A stretch of 40,922 nt of DNA from Pelargonium nanum (GCA_036897485.1 JAYMTF010000293.1:1-40922), one strand, 5' to 3'. Counted from the first letter of the stretch, positions 22,201 through 32,104 are shown. The notes: generated from the letters alone by a model not told the origin. Made by a program: numbers and translations.

Positions 22201-23877
22201 GCATGAAATATCAACAAAACCGATTGAGTTTGTTACATCAAGAACATATCAGGGTATATACATGGGAAGTCCAATCCTAACTTACTTATCATTAAGTTTT
22301 AAAAAATGAGAAAGTGGACTCTCATTTTTGGATGGAGGGAGTATCTCATTTACACAGTACTATGTAATGTATATATTAGTGGTTTTTTCAACACTGCCAC
22401 CTTTTTGGACGTGCTAAATGCTACTATTCCCAAGTTCAGGGTTAAAAAGGGCTAATCTGTGGTGAATATCAATTATTGAATATATCTTCCTGTGCAGTGA
22501 ATTTTGTTGGTTGAATAAATGACGTGACACTAAAAATTTGCTAATGCATTCTTTCAAGCCTTGCTTTGCTTATCTTCATCATTGATTTAGTATGGCTAAA
22601 TGATGCTATTAATGCAGGAAAATAACAGGAGTGAACTAGAAAGGCTCGACAGAGAAAGGCAAGCGGATTTGTTGAACATGTTGAAGGGGTTTGTTGTTAA
22701 TCAGGTACTTCATATATCCCCATAACTCCCTTATCTCTTTCCTGGTCTGGATGGTGTATAAGCTGTCTTGCACACATAAGTTGTTCTTTGGACCATAATT
22801 TGCTTTCCTTTTATTGGAGGGTACTTCTTTCTTTAAAAACCGTATGCTTGAATTTTTCTGACTCTGCTCTATCAGCTGTCAAGTACCGCTTTGATTAACA
22901 CAAGCCTCTTTTAAGTTATGTTCACATTATAATCATTTCATTGGGGAATGATTAGATTAATGTGTTAGCATATGTAGTCAGGCTTTGACCTTAGGGTCTG
23001 TGGTGTGGTGCATATTACTCTACCACTTAAGTTAGATATGTTTGTGCTTCTCATAGGATACACCAAAATTTTGAAGATTTACCTTTTCAATTGTGCTGAG
23101 GAGTGAAATCTCATAACCACTATAATTATGCCGGTATTATCAAAATTTGATTGCAATTTTTGTTGACATTTCTATCCTTATGCCAAGTGAGAGATCTTAA
23201 AATTTAGCTTTCTATTTTGGGTTTTGATTTACCTGGAAATACCTTGAGCTACAGCTGGTAATTAGGACCCGAAATCTTAGCCACATTTTTGCGGGTTCAG
23301 ATCACTTAAAATAGGCCTGCCATGACAACAATTGCATGCTGGGTCAGGCAAAGCCCCACTCACCCACACATTTCTATGCAAACCCGCACTTCTTGTGGGC
23401 TGGGTTAGGTATTGCCAGCTCTAGGATACCATTGCCCCAAGGTGACTTGAACCTAAGACGCAACGGTGCCTAAGTGGTGTTTTAACCACTTGGTCTGATC
23501 TAAATTAGCAGCTTTTCAACTAAAAGGGGAATCCGGTGAACGCAAAAAGCTTTACACGTTGATTTGCAAAGTCTACAATGTCCAATGACCTTCCTTTCTT
23601 GGCTTTTCCAAAAGTAAACTGTCGATATAATTGGAAGACGACAGCTATTTCCATCAGGAAAAAACACTTACTAGTGCGTTGTCATTGCCAGTTACGGCTC
23701 TCATAAGCAATTGAATCTTCTTTAGCATACTATTCTTGTCACACATTTCATTACATCCCGACCTTCATGTTTGTGGCTGTTGCTTGATTTCAACAGGTGG
23801 GATATGCAGAGAAGATCGCAAACGTCTGGGCAAAGGTTGCAGACGAGACCAGCGGGTATGCAAAAGAGAGCAGTTGA
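19282..23877 (+). CDS. SNX2: sorting nexin 2 (PX-BAR, retromer-associated)
   Basis: Exons 19282-20337, 20613-20822, 21075-21335, 22618-22704 and 23797-23877 join in frame to 564 aa, near the 574-587 of Arabidopsis SNX2B/SNX2A. The start is ATG at 19282 (MMDSGSQGF); a second ATG follows directly. Domains: a Ser/Pro-rich acidic N-terminus (1-130) with the conserved ADSDPL and EPPSYADVIFSPFD; a PX domain (about 134-255) with SVRRRFRD, PPRPDK and QRRVALEKYL, the phosphoinositide pocket; then a Vps5-type BAR coiled coil (about 290-560). Plant SNX2 pairs with SNX1 on endosomes and works with the retromer in recycling cargo such as auxin carriers and vacuolar sorting receptors. Exons 2-5 code for the BAR helices. 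Intron 3 (1.28 kb) holds a MITE and intron 4 (1.1 kb) a SINE-like piece. Confidence 0.95.
22111..22341. mobile_element. Stowaway-like MITE in SNX2 intron 3
   Basis: The left end reads cccactccatcctataatg and continues with tgtgtccactttctc. The right end, reverse complemented, reads ctccctccatccaaaaatga and continues with gagtccactttctc. About 28 of 34 terminal bases pair. TA flanks both sides (22109-22110 and 22342-22343), as expected for Tc1/mariner-type MITEs. It has no ORF, so it would be mobilised only in trans. Confidence 0.85.
23255..23425. repeat. degenerate GGGTT-type repeat in SNX2 intron 4
   Basis: Words gcgggttcagatcacttaaaa, catgctgggtcaggc, caaacccgcac and gggctgggttaggt match the vocabulary of the copy in laccase intron 4 (there acgggttcaggttgcataaa and gggttgggcaaacccgcaac), in the same order. 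It abuts a SINE-like unit. Confidence 0.55.
23425..23510 (-). mobile_element. tRNA-derived SINE head in SNX2 intron 4
   Basis: On the minus strand an A-box-like GACCAAGTGGT (23495-23485) is followed after about 31 bp by GGTTCAAGTC (23453-23444), a good B box. This is the internal RNA polymerase III promoter of tRNAs and tRNA-derived SINEs. The stem regions do not make a tRNA cloverleaf, so a SINE remnant is more likely. Confidence 0.5.
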
Positions 23878-25349
23878 ATTATTGCGCTGTAAATTCAAAT
23901 AACTAGTTTTCATTTTCTCTGTCCTCTTCATATTTTTATTTGGTTAGGAGATGGCGTTTTATTCATGATAGTAATTACTAATAATTTCGAGAGAAAGAAA
24001 TTAAATTTTACTTGATTGCCTTACAAATTTTCATTTATTGGGTTGTAATAGTTAGGTTTGTCACACATGACATGTTCATGCTTGAGACTTTGAGCTTGTA
24101 AATTGCTTGTTTCTCTGTTTGGTTGGAGATTTTTTAATCCAAGCTTCTGATATTAGATATGAAGAGATTGAGCACTAATGGGTTCACATAGATAATGCCT
24201 AGTCAATTCAGGTTGAAAAGACCTAACCCGACCTGCTGTAGGTGTGGAATATGGTTTTTGAATTCTACATTATTTAACTCGATCTCTATTGTTTCAATGC
24301 CGAACTCGATGTGATTTGAAAAATGATTTGGTATTTTATGTTACTCAAACCCGTCAAAATTCAGTTGTATGCTTGTATTTTGGGTGTTTGCAGATTTAGA
24401 TCCAAATTACTAACTCTACTTCTAACAAAAGATCAATAAGATCACATTGGATCTATTCGTGAGCGACAAATGGCTACGAACAAGTGTTAGTGTTCTTTGA
24501 GAGATTCGTGATGGACCGAGCCTCCTAAACAAACAAGGATCTACGAGCAAAACTACAAAGCTCGAAAGAACAACAGGGACGTGTTCTAAAGCAGGTTCGA
24601 TCCTTTAGTCTCGATGCGGTTAAGCTTTCCCTAATAAGATTTAACAGTCTGAAATCGAGACTTCTTTGTTTAGCAAAGCTTCCCCTACCAAGGTTTAGCG
24701 CAATTGTATTACCTATGTCTTGAAGCAAGACTTATTTTTGTTAACTCATTGCTAGATGATCATATACTTTAAACGCAATTGCATTTTCTAAATCTCCGAC
24801 CCGAGCTTGGTATTATCATTCAAATGTTTTTGGAGACCATGAATGGCAACAGCTCACTTTATACATAACTTGTATCAAAGCCAACTGTCCCAGCATGATT
24901 TTCTCAATGGCACTTTTCAGATTCGGATGTATTCTTCACCTTCAAATCCGCCATGTGAGAAGCTTTTTTACTAACGAATAAAGCAAACTATTTCCACGCA
25001 CACAATGCCTCATTTCCTTTGTTCCTTACAACACAAATCTCACATAAAGCAGAACAGGAAAATATTCTGCAGCAATGAATTCAATTCACATTGTTTTGTA
25101 TTCAAAATCAACACACTAACATAGAAGTAGAAGCAAAACAGTACACGAATCAGAGAAAATTACAGCTATTTCCGATGGATTCACTATGAACCAGATCTAA
25201 ATTCTACATATGAGATCTGATCTACAATAACAAATGAAATTACAGTAACAATTCAACTCTGTGACCTACAATGATCTCTGACTCTTCTATGGTTTGGTTT
25301 TGGTGTCGGTGGAAATTACAACCAATTCGTACCTGGAATCAACCAGAGC
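23878..25349. other. convergent intergenic region SNX2 / PRA1B
   Basis: 23878-24170 is probably the SNX2 3' UTR and flank. 24200-24440 has degenerate aacccgacc/ctcgat words of the dispersed family. 24520-24730 is a less AT-rich patch with two loosely similar blocks (aagctttccctaataagattta and aagcttcccctaccaaggttta) of unknown origin. 24900-25349 is likely the PRA1B 3' UTR. No further gene is supported. Confidence 0.5.
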
Positions 25350-25997
25350 TCAAACGCGCGAAGGACCTGAAGCAGCAGCGGCAGAGGAGGCGGCGCCGCC
25401 AACGAAGGAGAGGAATCCAGAACCTAACGGCTCTTGCTCGTCGAGAAACAGGTCCTCGGGAACTCTAAAAGCTCCATGAGCACTGAGGATCGCGAAACCT
25501 ACCACAATCGTGGAAATGATCAGAGATCCGACGCTGGTGAGGAAGACGACGATGACGGTGAGCGCAATCAGAGCGCCTAGGGTTTCGCGGTCGGAGAAGG
25601 TGCGGCCGAGGATGACGAGAGGCTGATCGGAGGGACGGAAGGTGTAGAGGAAGAGCCAGGCGGCGACGAGCGAGAGGAGGATGAGGAAGGAGTAGGGATG
25701 CGAGATGAGAGAGAAGGCGACGAGGATCGCGAGGATGGTGAGGTAGTTCACGCGGAAGTAGGAGAAGTTTTTGCGGACGCGAGAGGTGGCTTCGGCGAGA
25801 GAGTCTGGCCGCGAGAAGGCGGTCCGGTCGATGAGCTCCGTCCAGGGACGGCGGTTGGAGAGGGATTGCCGGAGAGCGCCGGAGAGGCGCGAGACGAAAA
25901 GGCGGAGAGATAAGGATGCGAGAGCAGATTGTGCTTGGAGGTTGTTTGGCTGGGAATTGGAATTGGAGGTTGAGGTCGGAAGATTTGAAGACGACAT
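25350..25997 (-). CDS. PRA1 family protein, group B
   Basis: An intronless 215-aa ORF starting MSSSNLPTST at 25997; the reading frame stays open upstream, but the TATA box at 26072-26079 makes the upstream ATG (26168) impossible as a start. It has an Asn/Ser/Gln-rich N-terminus, SRLSGALRQSLSNRRPW-ELIDR (the conserved entry to the PRA1 domain), and four hydrophobic segments in two hairpins (about 85-99, 103-119, 140-156, 158-172). The cytosolic tail reads HGAFRVPEDLFLDEQEP and ends Ala/Ser/Gly-rich. PRA1 proteins (prenylated Rab acceptors) sit in ER, Golgi and endosomal membranes and bind prenylated Rab GTPases. Group B is the largest plant group and is often intronless. It converges on SNX2. 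From the gene order it is probably the counterpart of Arabidopsis PRA1.B6. Confidence 0.93.
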   Translation of the reverse strand: MSSSNLPTSTSNSNSQPNNLQAQSALASLSLRLFVSRLSGALRQSLSNRRPWTELIDRTAFSRPDSLAEATSRVRKNFSYFRVNYLTILAILVAFSLISHPYSFLILLSLVAAWLFLYTFRPSDQPLVILGRTFSDRETLGALIALTVIVVFLTSVGSLIISTIVVGFAILSAHGAFRVPEDLFLDEQEPLGSGFLSFVGGAASSAAAASGPSRV

Positions 25998-26071
25998 TTT
26001 CTTTTCCTTTCTTTTCTGGTTTCTGCGGATTTGCCAAACAGAATTTTGTGAGGAAGGAGAAAGACGAGATT

Positions 26072-26079
26072 TTTTATAT
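26072..26079 (-). promoter_or_regulatory. TATA box of PRA1B
   Basis: ATATAAAA on the minus strand, about 75 bp upstream of the ATG. It supports MSSSNLP as the start. Confidence 0.55.
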
Positions 26080-26108
26080 GGGGATAAAATAAATAGCTTT
26101 ATGTTTAA

Positions 26109-26132
26109 TGGGCCTTTTGGGCTTATTGGGCT
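26109..26132. promoter_or_regulatory. triple site II cluster in the PRA1B promoter
   Basis: TGGGCC at 26109-26114, TGGGCT at 26118-26123 and TGGGCT at 26127-26132 are regularly spaced (9 bp apart) just upstream of the TATA box. A further GGCCCA lies near 26190. Regular phasing suggests a real TCP-type element. Confidence 0.55.
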
Positions 26133-27269
26133 TTTAGACGAAGTAGGTGTTAAGAGCCTTGAACTCATAATGAACCCAATTGATAGAGGCCCATAACATA
26201 GTCATGGGTTCCAACTTTTTTTGTTGTTGTTGTAAGGAAAGTAGATGTGACAATTTCGTTAAGAATCCTAAAACTTGAAATTCAATCCGCTCGTTATAGG
26301 CTTGAAATACGTTCGATTAATTTCCGAGTTGAGTCGGTTTTACTATGAATATGTGTGTATAGAGTAGAACACTGTCTTGCGGCAATGACGCAACTCGGCC
26401 CAACTTGCGACTAAAAAATGCAACTATGGTAGATTGAATCAGAGTTCAATCCAATAAATCCGACCGAAACTGATTTCTATATCAATTTGAAGGAGATTTT
26501 GAGAAATAAAATTAAGAGAGAGCTACTCCATTGTGTGGTGCGTTTCTAAGATGATCTACTTAAAAAAAAAATTAGTGGTAATTCAATGAAATATTGAGTT
26601 GTACAATGCGGATATTTTCTAAAAACTTTTTTCGTAACTTCTATTAATCTTACTATTTCCTATGCGAATTCTAATATTATAAAATGTCTCCTTACAAAAC
26701 ACTATTTTTATGGAGATGTTTTCAATGCCAACTCAAGATCATACAATAATCAAAGTCAAACTTATCAATAACTCTTGTCAATAAACCATTTATATAATGT
26801 TGATTTTAAACCCAAAACTTGTCATAGGCTATGAGTAGTAGTAGAGTGACCTTTATATTTAGATGAGTATCTAAACAATGTGAGTGAGTGATATGTAGTA
26901 GTGGGTGTGAAGTGTAAAATAACAAATAAAGAAGAAGAGAAAAATAAAGCATAATTTGATTTTGTGAGTAGACCCACATGATCAATGAGAGTTGGGCTGG
27001 CAATGGAAGATGCAAAACTTTGTCTTCTTCCTTGAGACATGCACTTACTAATAAACAATTAATCCCAATAACCTTCTAAGAACTTTCCAAATCCATCATT
27101 AGCCACAAGACATTGCCACATTGGATTAGGATTTGTATTTGATTTGAAAAGTCACCACACCACATTCAATTCAATAGTTGTTTACCCTCATTATTATCTA
27201 ACTACCAAATAATAATTGTGCCTTTCTATTTACTACAACTTATTTGTCTATTTTTTTTTAAAAGATTCA

Positions 27270-27420
27270 TAATAATCCACGAACTTTCGTGTATCAGTTC
27301 TCGGACTTTCGTGTTTCAACTCAACTTAATTGTTGAATATTTTTAACCCTAAGTAGTTCATAAATTTTTAAATATTAACTCGATTTAGTCCCTAAATTTT
27401 TGATACTATTTTAGATTTTA
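27270..27420. repeat. degenerate repeat with (gaactttcgtgt)-type units
   Basis: Successive blocks cacgaactttcgtgtatcag, cggactttcgtgtttcaact, agttcataaatttttaaata and agtccctaaatttttgatac are variations on one phrase of about 30 bp, each followed by an A/T-rich word. It resembles scrambled minisatellite DNA common between plant genes. Confidence 0.45.
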
Positions 27421-27849
27421 AACAAATTTAAAAAACAAATTGAATCCAAACACAAAAGTTGGAAGACCATATTGTAACTTTTACCTAATATTTTCGGTTT
27501 AATACCATGAGGTGTCTTAAGTAGGCCCGGAAACTCGTCATTGACACATTTAAACTGTTTAACCACACCCAGACTAATCCTCATTCGAAACTTGGTCACA
27601 AGTTAGAAAATTCTCACCTCCCCCCAAAAATATGTTACGCGAAAATAGATTTCGAATTCTTTCCACTCATGCAGTCCTGCGCTACTACCCTCTAGTCTTT
27701 TACCTAATATTTTTGTTTATCATAATTTGTTGAGCAAAGTTCAACAAATTAAAATCAGAAATTATTTAGTGTAAATCCACCGCCTCATAAATGATAATCA
27801 AAGCCAAAACCAGAGCTTAAAACCGGTGACAGTGAGTGATGACTGCTCA

Positions 27850-27864
27850 GTCTCAGACTGAGAC
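27850..27864. promoter_or_regulatory. perfect palindrome upstream of EXO70B1
   Basis: GTCTCAGACTGAGAC is a 7-1-7 perfect inverted repeat about 375 bp before the EXO70B1 ATG, close to where transcription probably begins. It could bind a dimeric factor. No known factor is assigned. Confidence 0.25.
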
Positions 27865-28117
27865 ACCTTTTTTCAGCGTTTTCCTCTCTTCTGTTATGTT
27901 ATTGTCTCTTTCTCTTTTTTCCCGCGTTTGCTTTTCTTATTTTTATTCCCAGCTTTATCCCCTTTTCTTTATTCTCAAAAACCGCGTTTTCCAAGCCCTT
28001 TTCCGTCATTTCACCCTCTCCCCCAATCTCCTCAATCACCCCCACACACCCATCTTCATCTTCTTCCTCAATCCTCGGCCAAATCTTCACAGAAATTGCA
28101 GCGAAATCTTCGTGAAA

Positions 28118-28129
28118 ATGGTCTGCTGA
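28118..28129 (+). other. minimal uORF (Met-Val-Cys-stop) in the EXO70B1 leader
   Basis: ATG GTC TGC TGA in an AAAATGG context (good Kozak, G at +4), 109 bp before the main ATG. It counts only if the transcript starts upstream of it, as the pyrimidine-rich leader-like sequence suggests. Confidence 0.4.
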
Positions 28130-28237
28130 TACCTCCATAGCTCAGCTCAGCTCAGCTCGGTACGTTTCGATTCCGTTTTGTTCTGTTTGTTTTGGTTTGG
28201 TTTGGTTTGGTGATTTAGCTGAAGAGACTCACAAGCT

Positions 28238-30133
28238 ATGGCTGAGAACGGTGAAGAGAAGCTTCTAGCAGTTGCTCGACACATAGCGAAGACTCTGGGC
28301 AAAAACGACACCACAACCGACGATATTTTGCAGATCTTCTCCAACTTCGACGGCAGGTTCTCTCGCGAGAAACTGTCCGATAAATTGCCCGACGACGACG
28401 ACGATCCCAGGCGGTGTGCGGCTCTCGATCTTGCTCTGAACTCTCTCGACCGTCAGATCTCGCCGTACATCGTATCCGATAACCCAATCTGGGCCGACTC
28501 CGCCGATGCCTCCGCTTTCCTCGACTCCGTCGACGAGCTCATCGCCACCATCGGCGACTGGCAGCCCATGGCCTCCGAGAAGTCCGTCGGAATCTGCCTT
28601 ACACGCGCCGATGACTTGCTGCAGCAAGCTATGTTCCGGATCGAGGACGAGTTCAGGTCTCTCATGGAGCGAGGAGGTGAGTCCTTTGATCTCACTCGCG
28701 CTTTCGCCAACGGTCACTCCCGTGGTGAGGAAGTGGATCTCTCAACTGATTCGGAGGACGAAGAGGATGAAGATGGAAGAGACGTTCAGATTCCGGTGGC
28801 GCAACCGGTTGATGACTACGATATTGTGATCGATTCGCTCCCGTCCGGCACTATCAACGACCTTCACGAGATCGCGAAGCGCATGGTGGCGGCGGGGTTT
28901 GGGAAGGAGTGTTCACACGCGTACAGTAGTTGCAGGAGGGAGTTTCTGGAAGAAAGCATCTCCAGGTTAGGGTTGAAGAGGCTGAGCATCGAAGAGGTCC
29001 AGAAAATGAATTGGCCAGATGTTGAAGACGAGATTGACCGTTGGATCAAGGCTGCGAACGTGGCGCTACGGATCCTCTTCCCCAGCGAGCGGCGGCTCTG
29101 TGATCGCATCTTCTTCGGATTCTCGTCTGCTTCCGATCTCTCTTTCATGGAGGTCTGTCGCGGCTCCACGATCCAGCTTCTGAATTTCGCTGATGCGGTT
29201 GCTATAGGGAGCAGGTCGCCGGAGCGGCTGTTCAAAGTTCTCGATGTATTCGAGACATTGAGGGATTTGATGCCTGAATTTGAGTCTGTGTTTTCTGATC
29301 AGTACTGTTTGGTTCTCAGGAACGAGGCTTTTACGATTTGGAAGAGATTGGGAGAAGCAATTAGAGGCATTTTCATGGAATTGGAGAATTTGATCCGTCG
29401 AGACCCTGCAAAATCATCAGTTCCTGGTGGTGCTCTTCACCCAATTACTCGATATGTGATGAACTATGTCCGAGCTGCATGTAGATCTCGACAGACACTC
29501 GAACAAGTCTTCGATGAAAATGTTGTTCCTAAAGATTATGCTGTGATTGATGATCGAGCATCTTCGACTTCCTTGTCAGTTCAAATGGCGTGGATCATGG
29601 AGCTACTAGAGAGCAATTTGGAGGCCAAGTCCAAGGCTTATAGAGACACTGCTTTGTGCTCTTTCTTCATGATGAACAATGGGAGGTACATTGTTCAAAA
29701 GGTGAAAGATAGCGAATTAGGCTCGCTTTTAGGTGATGATTGGATCCGTAAACACTCTGGTAAAGTTCGGCAATACCATGGAAGCTACCAGAGAAACTCA
29801 TGGAATCGGATTTTGGCAGTTTTGAAGCTAGATAATGGGTCGGTAGCATCTGCAAAGACGATGAAAGACAAGCTTAAGTTATTCAACATGTACTTTGATG
29901 AGATTTGTAAAGCTCAAACCTCGTGGACGATTTTCGATGATCAGCTAAGAGAAGAGACCAAGATTGCGGTGGCTGGGACTTTGTTACCAGCATATAGGAG
30001 TTTTATTGGAAGATTCCAGAGTGTGCCTGATATCGGGAAAAATGCAGATAGGCATATCAAATATGGCGTTGAGGATATTGAGGCTCGGATTAACAATCTA
30101 TTTCAGGGAACTGGAGCTGAACGTAGGAGGTGA
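28238..30133 (+). CDS. EXO70B1: exocyst subunit EXO70B1
   Basis: A single-exon ORF of 631 aa, near Arabidopsis EXO70B1 (about 624). The N-terminus MAENGEEKLLAVARHIAKTL and FSNFDGRFSREKL, the segment PMASEKSVGICLTRADDLLQ, the acidic linker (about 165-182) before IQIPVAQPV-like residues, and ANVALRILFPSERRLCDRIF all match group B1. The Exo70 helical-rod domain (Pfam family Exo70) covers about 260-620, with the basic C-terminal end DIGKNADRHIKYGVEDIEAR, which in EXO70 proteins contacts PI(4,5)P2 in the plasma membrane. EXO70B1 tethers vesicles and also takes part in autophagy-linked transport, stomatal behaviour and immunity; in Arabidopsis it is guarded by the NLR TN2. An aspartate run (PDDDDD, about 51-56) is coded by GAC repeats. 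The stop is 2 bp before a splice donor. Confidence 0.95.
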   Translation: MAENGEEKLLAVARHIAKTLGKNDTTTDDILQIFSNFDGRFSREKLSDKLPDDDDDPRRCAALDLALNSLDRQISPYIVSDNPIWADSADASAFLDSVDELIATIGDWQPMASEKSVGICLTRADDLLQQAMFRIEDEFRSLMERGGESFDLTRAFANGHSRGEEVDLSTDSEDEEDEDGRDVQIPVAQPVDDYDIVIDSLPSGTINDLHEIAKRMVAAGFGKECSHAYSSCRREFLEESISRLGLKRLSIEEVQKMNWPDVEDEIDRWIKAANVALRILFPSERRLCDRIFFGFSSASDLSFMEVCRGSTIQLLNFADAVAIGSRSPERLFKVLDVFETLRDLMPEFESVFSDQYCLVLRNEAFTIWKRLGEAIRGIFMELENLIRRDPAKSSVPGGALHPITRYVMNYVRAACRSRQTLEQVFDENVVPKDYAVIDDRASSTSLSVQMAWIMELLESNLEAKSKAYRDTALCSFFMMNNGRYIVQKVKDSELGSLLGDDWIRKHSGKVRQYHGSYQRNSWNRILAVLKLDNGSVASAKTMKDKLKLFNMYFDEICKAQTSWTIFDDQLREETKIAVAGTLLPAYRSFIGRFQSVPDIGKNADRHIKYGVEDIEARINNLFQGTGAERRR

Positions 30134-31680
30134 AGGTAAGCAACTTACTGTTTTGTGTTTATGTGTTTTCTTAGTGTATTCTAAATGGTTTGTGGTTGTA
30201 CATTAGATATTTGTATGATTCAGCTTACTGTTTGTGAATGAAACCATGGATAGGTACTAAGATCTATCCTAAAGTGTTTTTGTCTGAATTGTAAATTATT
30301 GTACTTGTTACTTTTTGGTTCTTAATATCTTATTAGAAATCAAACTTAGCCTATTGAAAACAGTGCGTGTTGAATAATGTTAAACATAGTACTTTCGTAA
30401 TATCAAGGAACACTTCATGTATTCACATCCTCTTTTTAACTGATAAGCATGTATAATGACAATGAACACTTCATCGCATCCTCTTCATAACAAATAGGCA
30501 TTGTGTCATTATTTGTATATAAACTCGAGAGCATAGAGTCTCAACCACCCTTAAAATTGATTGGATCCGGCAGGGCACTCAGATAGTTCAGCTGGCAGGT
30601 ATGAGTTATAATTGATAATGTGTCATCCTCTCATTGGCTTGACTAAACTCAACCATTCACTCTATGGCCTTGGATACTACCTATTGAAGAATTTAATTCT
30701 TTTTTCTTCTCATAACTTTTCATATAAAGCATGCTGAAAACAAGGACAAGGCTGGCTGCAGTTACCAACTTGTAATCCGTCCCAAAATGAGTGTCTAGAT
30801 TAAGGATAGGTTAGTTAGATTTAGGTTTCTCCCGTTACACCCCATCTATGAGTTCTAACTAACTTATTTTAGGTATATTGTCGTTATTTCATGCATAACT
30901 GACCTTAAAAAAATAGTGGATACTCATTTTGGGACAGAGGGAGTAATTGTTGTCTTGTTTATCCTTAATGACTTGCATCTCTTGAACCAAATTTGTTCTT
31001 TTGGAACAAAAGGAAATGTAAGGCTCTGTTTAGTAGTTTGTATAACAAAGTTATTATCTGGAAAATTTCTCTTGCCTGTATTCATGTCGCAAATGTGAAA
31101 AATGGTTAGGTCACAGTGATATGGTTGTATGAATTATTAGCCAATTGCTTGATTGTTAAGTACTGCAAAATTGAATAACAATTGAATTGTATTATCTAGA
31201 GCCAGATACGATGATGTGACGATCTTATCTTTTAATTTTCTTTCACTTGGTTGAATACCGCGTGATCATTTCAATAAGCTGGTAATGGGTTTCTTTCTAG
31301 GTATTCGGAAAGATACCAATATGCTGTTTTGTTTGGGTGAATTCAATACCGAAACAAGAACCGAGAAGTGCTCCACAAGCTGGAGTAGACAGGAGATGTG
31401 TTATGTAGCGACGCTGCTTCTGCAAATCTGGTTCTGCAGCACACAGCCTGTTGTTACCACGTAAGTATCTGAATCACGCCCCCAACGATATAAGTCGTAC
31501 ACTGCTATACTATTTATCACATATATAAATCCGTTCTGTGGATTTTTTGTCACGCGTATGATCTATGGTTTGTAGAAAGTTGCATATTCAACTGTATTAC
31601 GCTTCCCGGAAGTATCTGTTGTAGGTTGTGGTTAAAGCTTCAGCTGGCCGGAAAAGAAAGCCTTGTTTTGCCTCAGCTTT
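30134..31680 (+). other. EXO70B1 3' UTR with probable introns
   Basis: A consensus donor AAG/GTAAGC stands directly after the stop (intron from 30136). A pyrimidine-rich acceptor ttctttctag ends at 31300. The sequence 31301-31460 is less AT-rich and looks exonic, ending CCAC/GTAAGTATC. Candidate acceptors for a second intron are at 31575 and 31624. These sites are seen in the sequence; their use is inferred. Confidence 0.5.
30775..30943. mobile_element. Stowaway-like MITE in the EXO70B1 3'-UTR intron
   Basis: The left end has ccgtcccaaaatgagtgtct and the right end, reverse complemented, ctccctctgtcccaaaatga and then gtatccact. TA flanks at 30773-30774 and 30944-30945. The outermost bases of the left end are diverged. 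About 169 bp, no ORF. Confidence 0.75.
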
Positions 31681-32104
31681 AGCTCTTTTATTCTTTTATT
31701 TTGCGCTCTCTTTAGCTTGAAAATTTCGGGTTTTTCAATTGAAAAAGAGAATAGCTATAGGTTCAGGGGTCTGTTACGCTTGCTTATCAAAAAAAAAAAA
31801 AAAAGATGAGAGTAGGAACTGCGTTTAAAGTCGACAATTTGTGCATGCATGTTGTATTCGGGTTGTGTCGAAGGTTCAATCCAATTTTATTTTTTTAGCT
31901 GTACTCAATAGAACAATAATGGGCCAGCAATGTTGAAATTACTTAATTGACATATTTTGTTTGAAGATGGGCTTTTCAAGGCCCAATGACAACATTTTCA
32001 TTCAAAAGGACTTTTCATAAGTGGAAGAAGAAGCCTTTACAGTTCAAACATGTTTACTTCCAATTTTGAAGGTTATAACTCAAAGGACATTTCTACAATA
32101 ATCA

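Larger units (their letters stand above)
25998..28237. other. divergent intergenic region PRA1B / EXO70B1
   Basis: 25998-26200 is the PRA1B leader and promoter. 26270-26490 has degenerate repeat words (cgttcgattaatttccgagttgag). 26500-27260 is AT-rich with nothing recognised. 27270-27420 is a degenerate repeat. 27780-28237 is the EXO70B1 promoter and leader: a 15-bp palindrome, a pyrimidine-rich stretch (27880-28080), (CTCAG)n at 28141-28156 and four TTTGG units at 28191-28210. A very small leader intron (28159-28218, GTACGT to TTTAG) is possible but its 60 bp is at the lower limit for plants. Confidence 0.5.

Noticed and set aside
24590..24605. Good B box (GGTTCGATCC) suggesting a tRNA gene
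   Set aside because: No A box at a proper distance and no acceptor-stem pairing, so it is not a tRNA.
25465..26037. 190-aa minus-strand ORF rich in Arg/Pro/His/Leu
   Set aside because: Shadow of PRA1B in another frame; the PRA1 frame has all family features.
27899..28138. ORFs on both strands in the EXO70B1 leader
   Set aside because: Produced by the pyrimidine-rich tract; not conserved-looking and incompatible with the leader.
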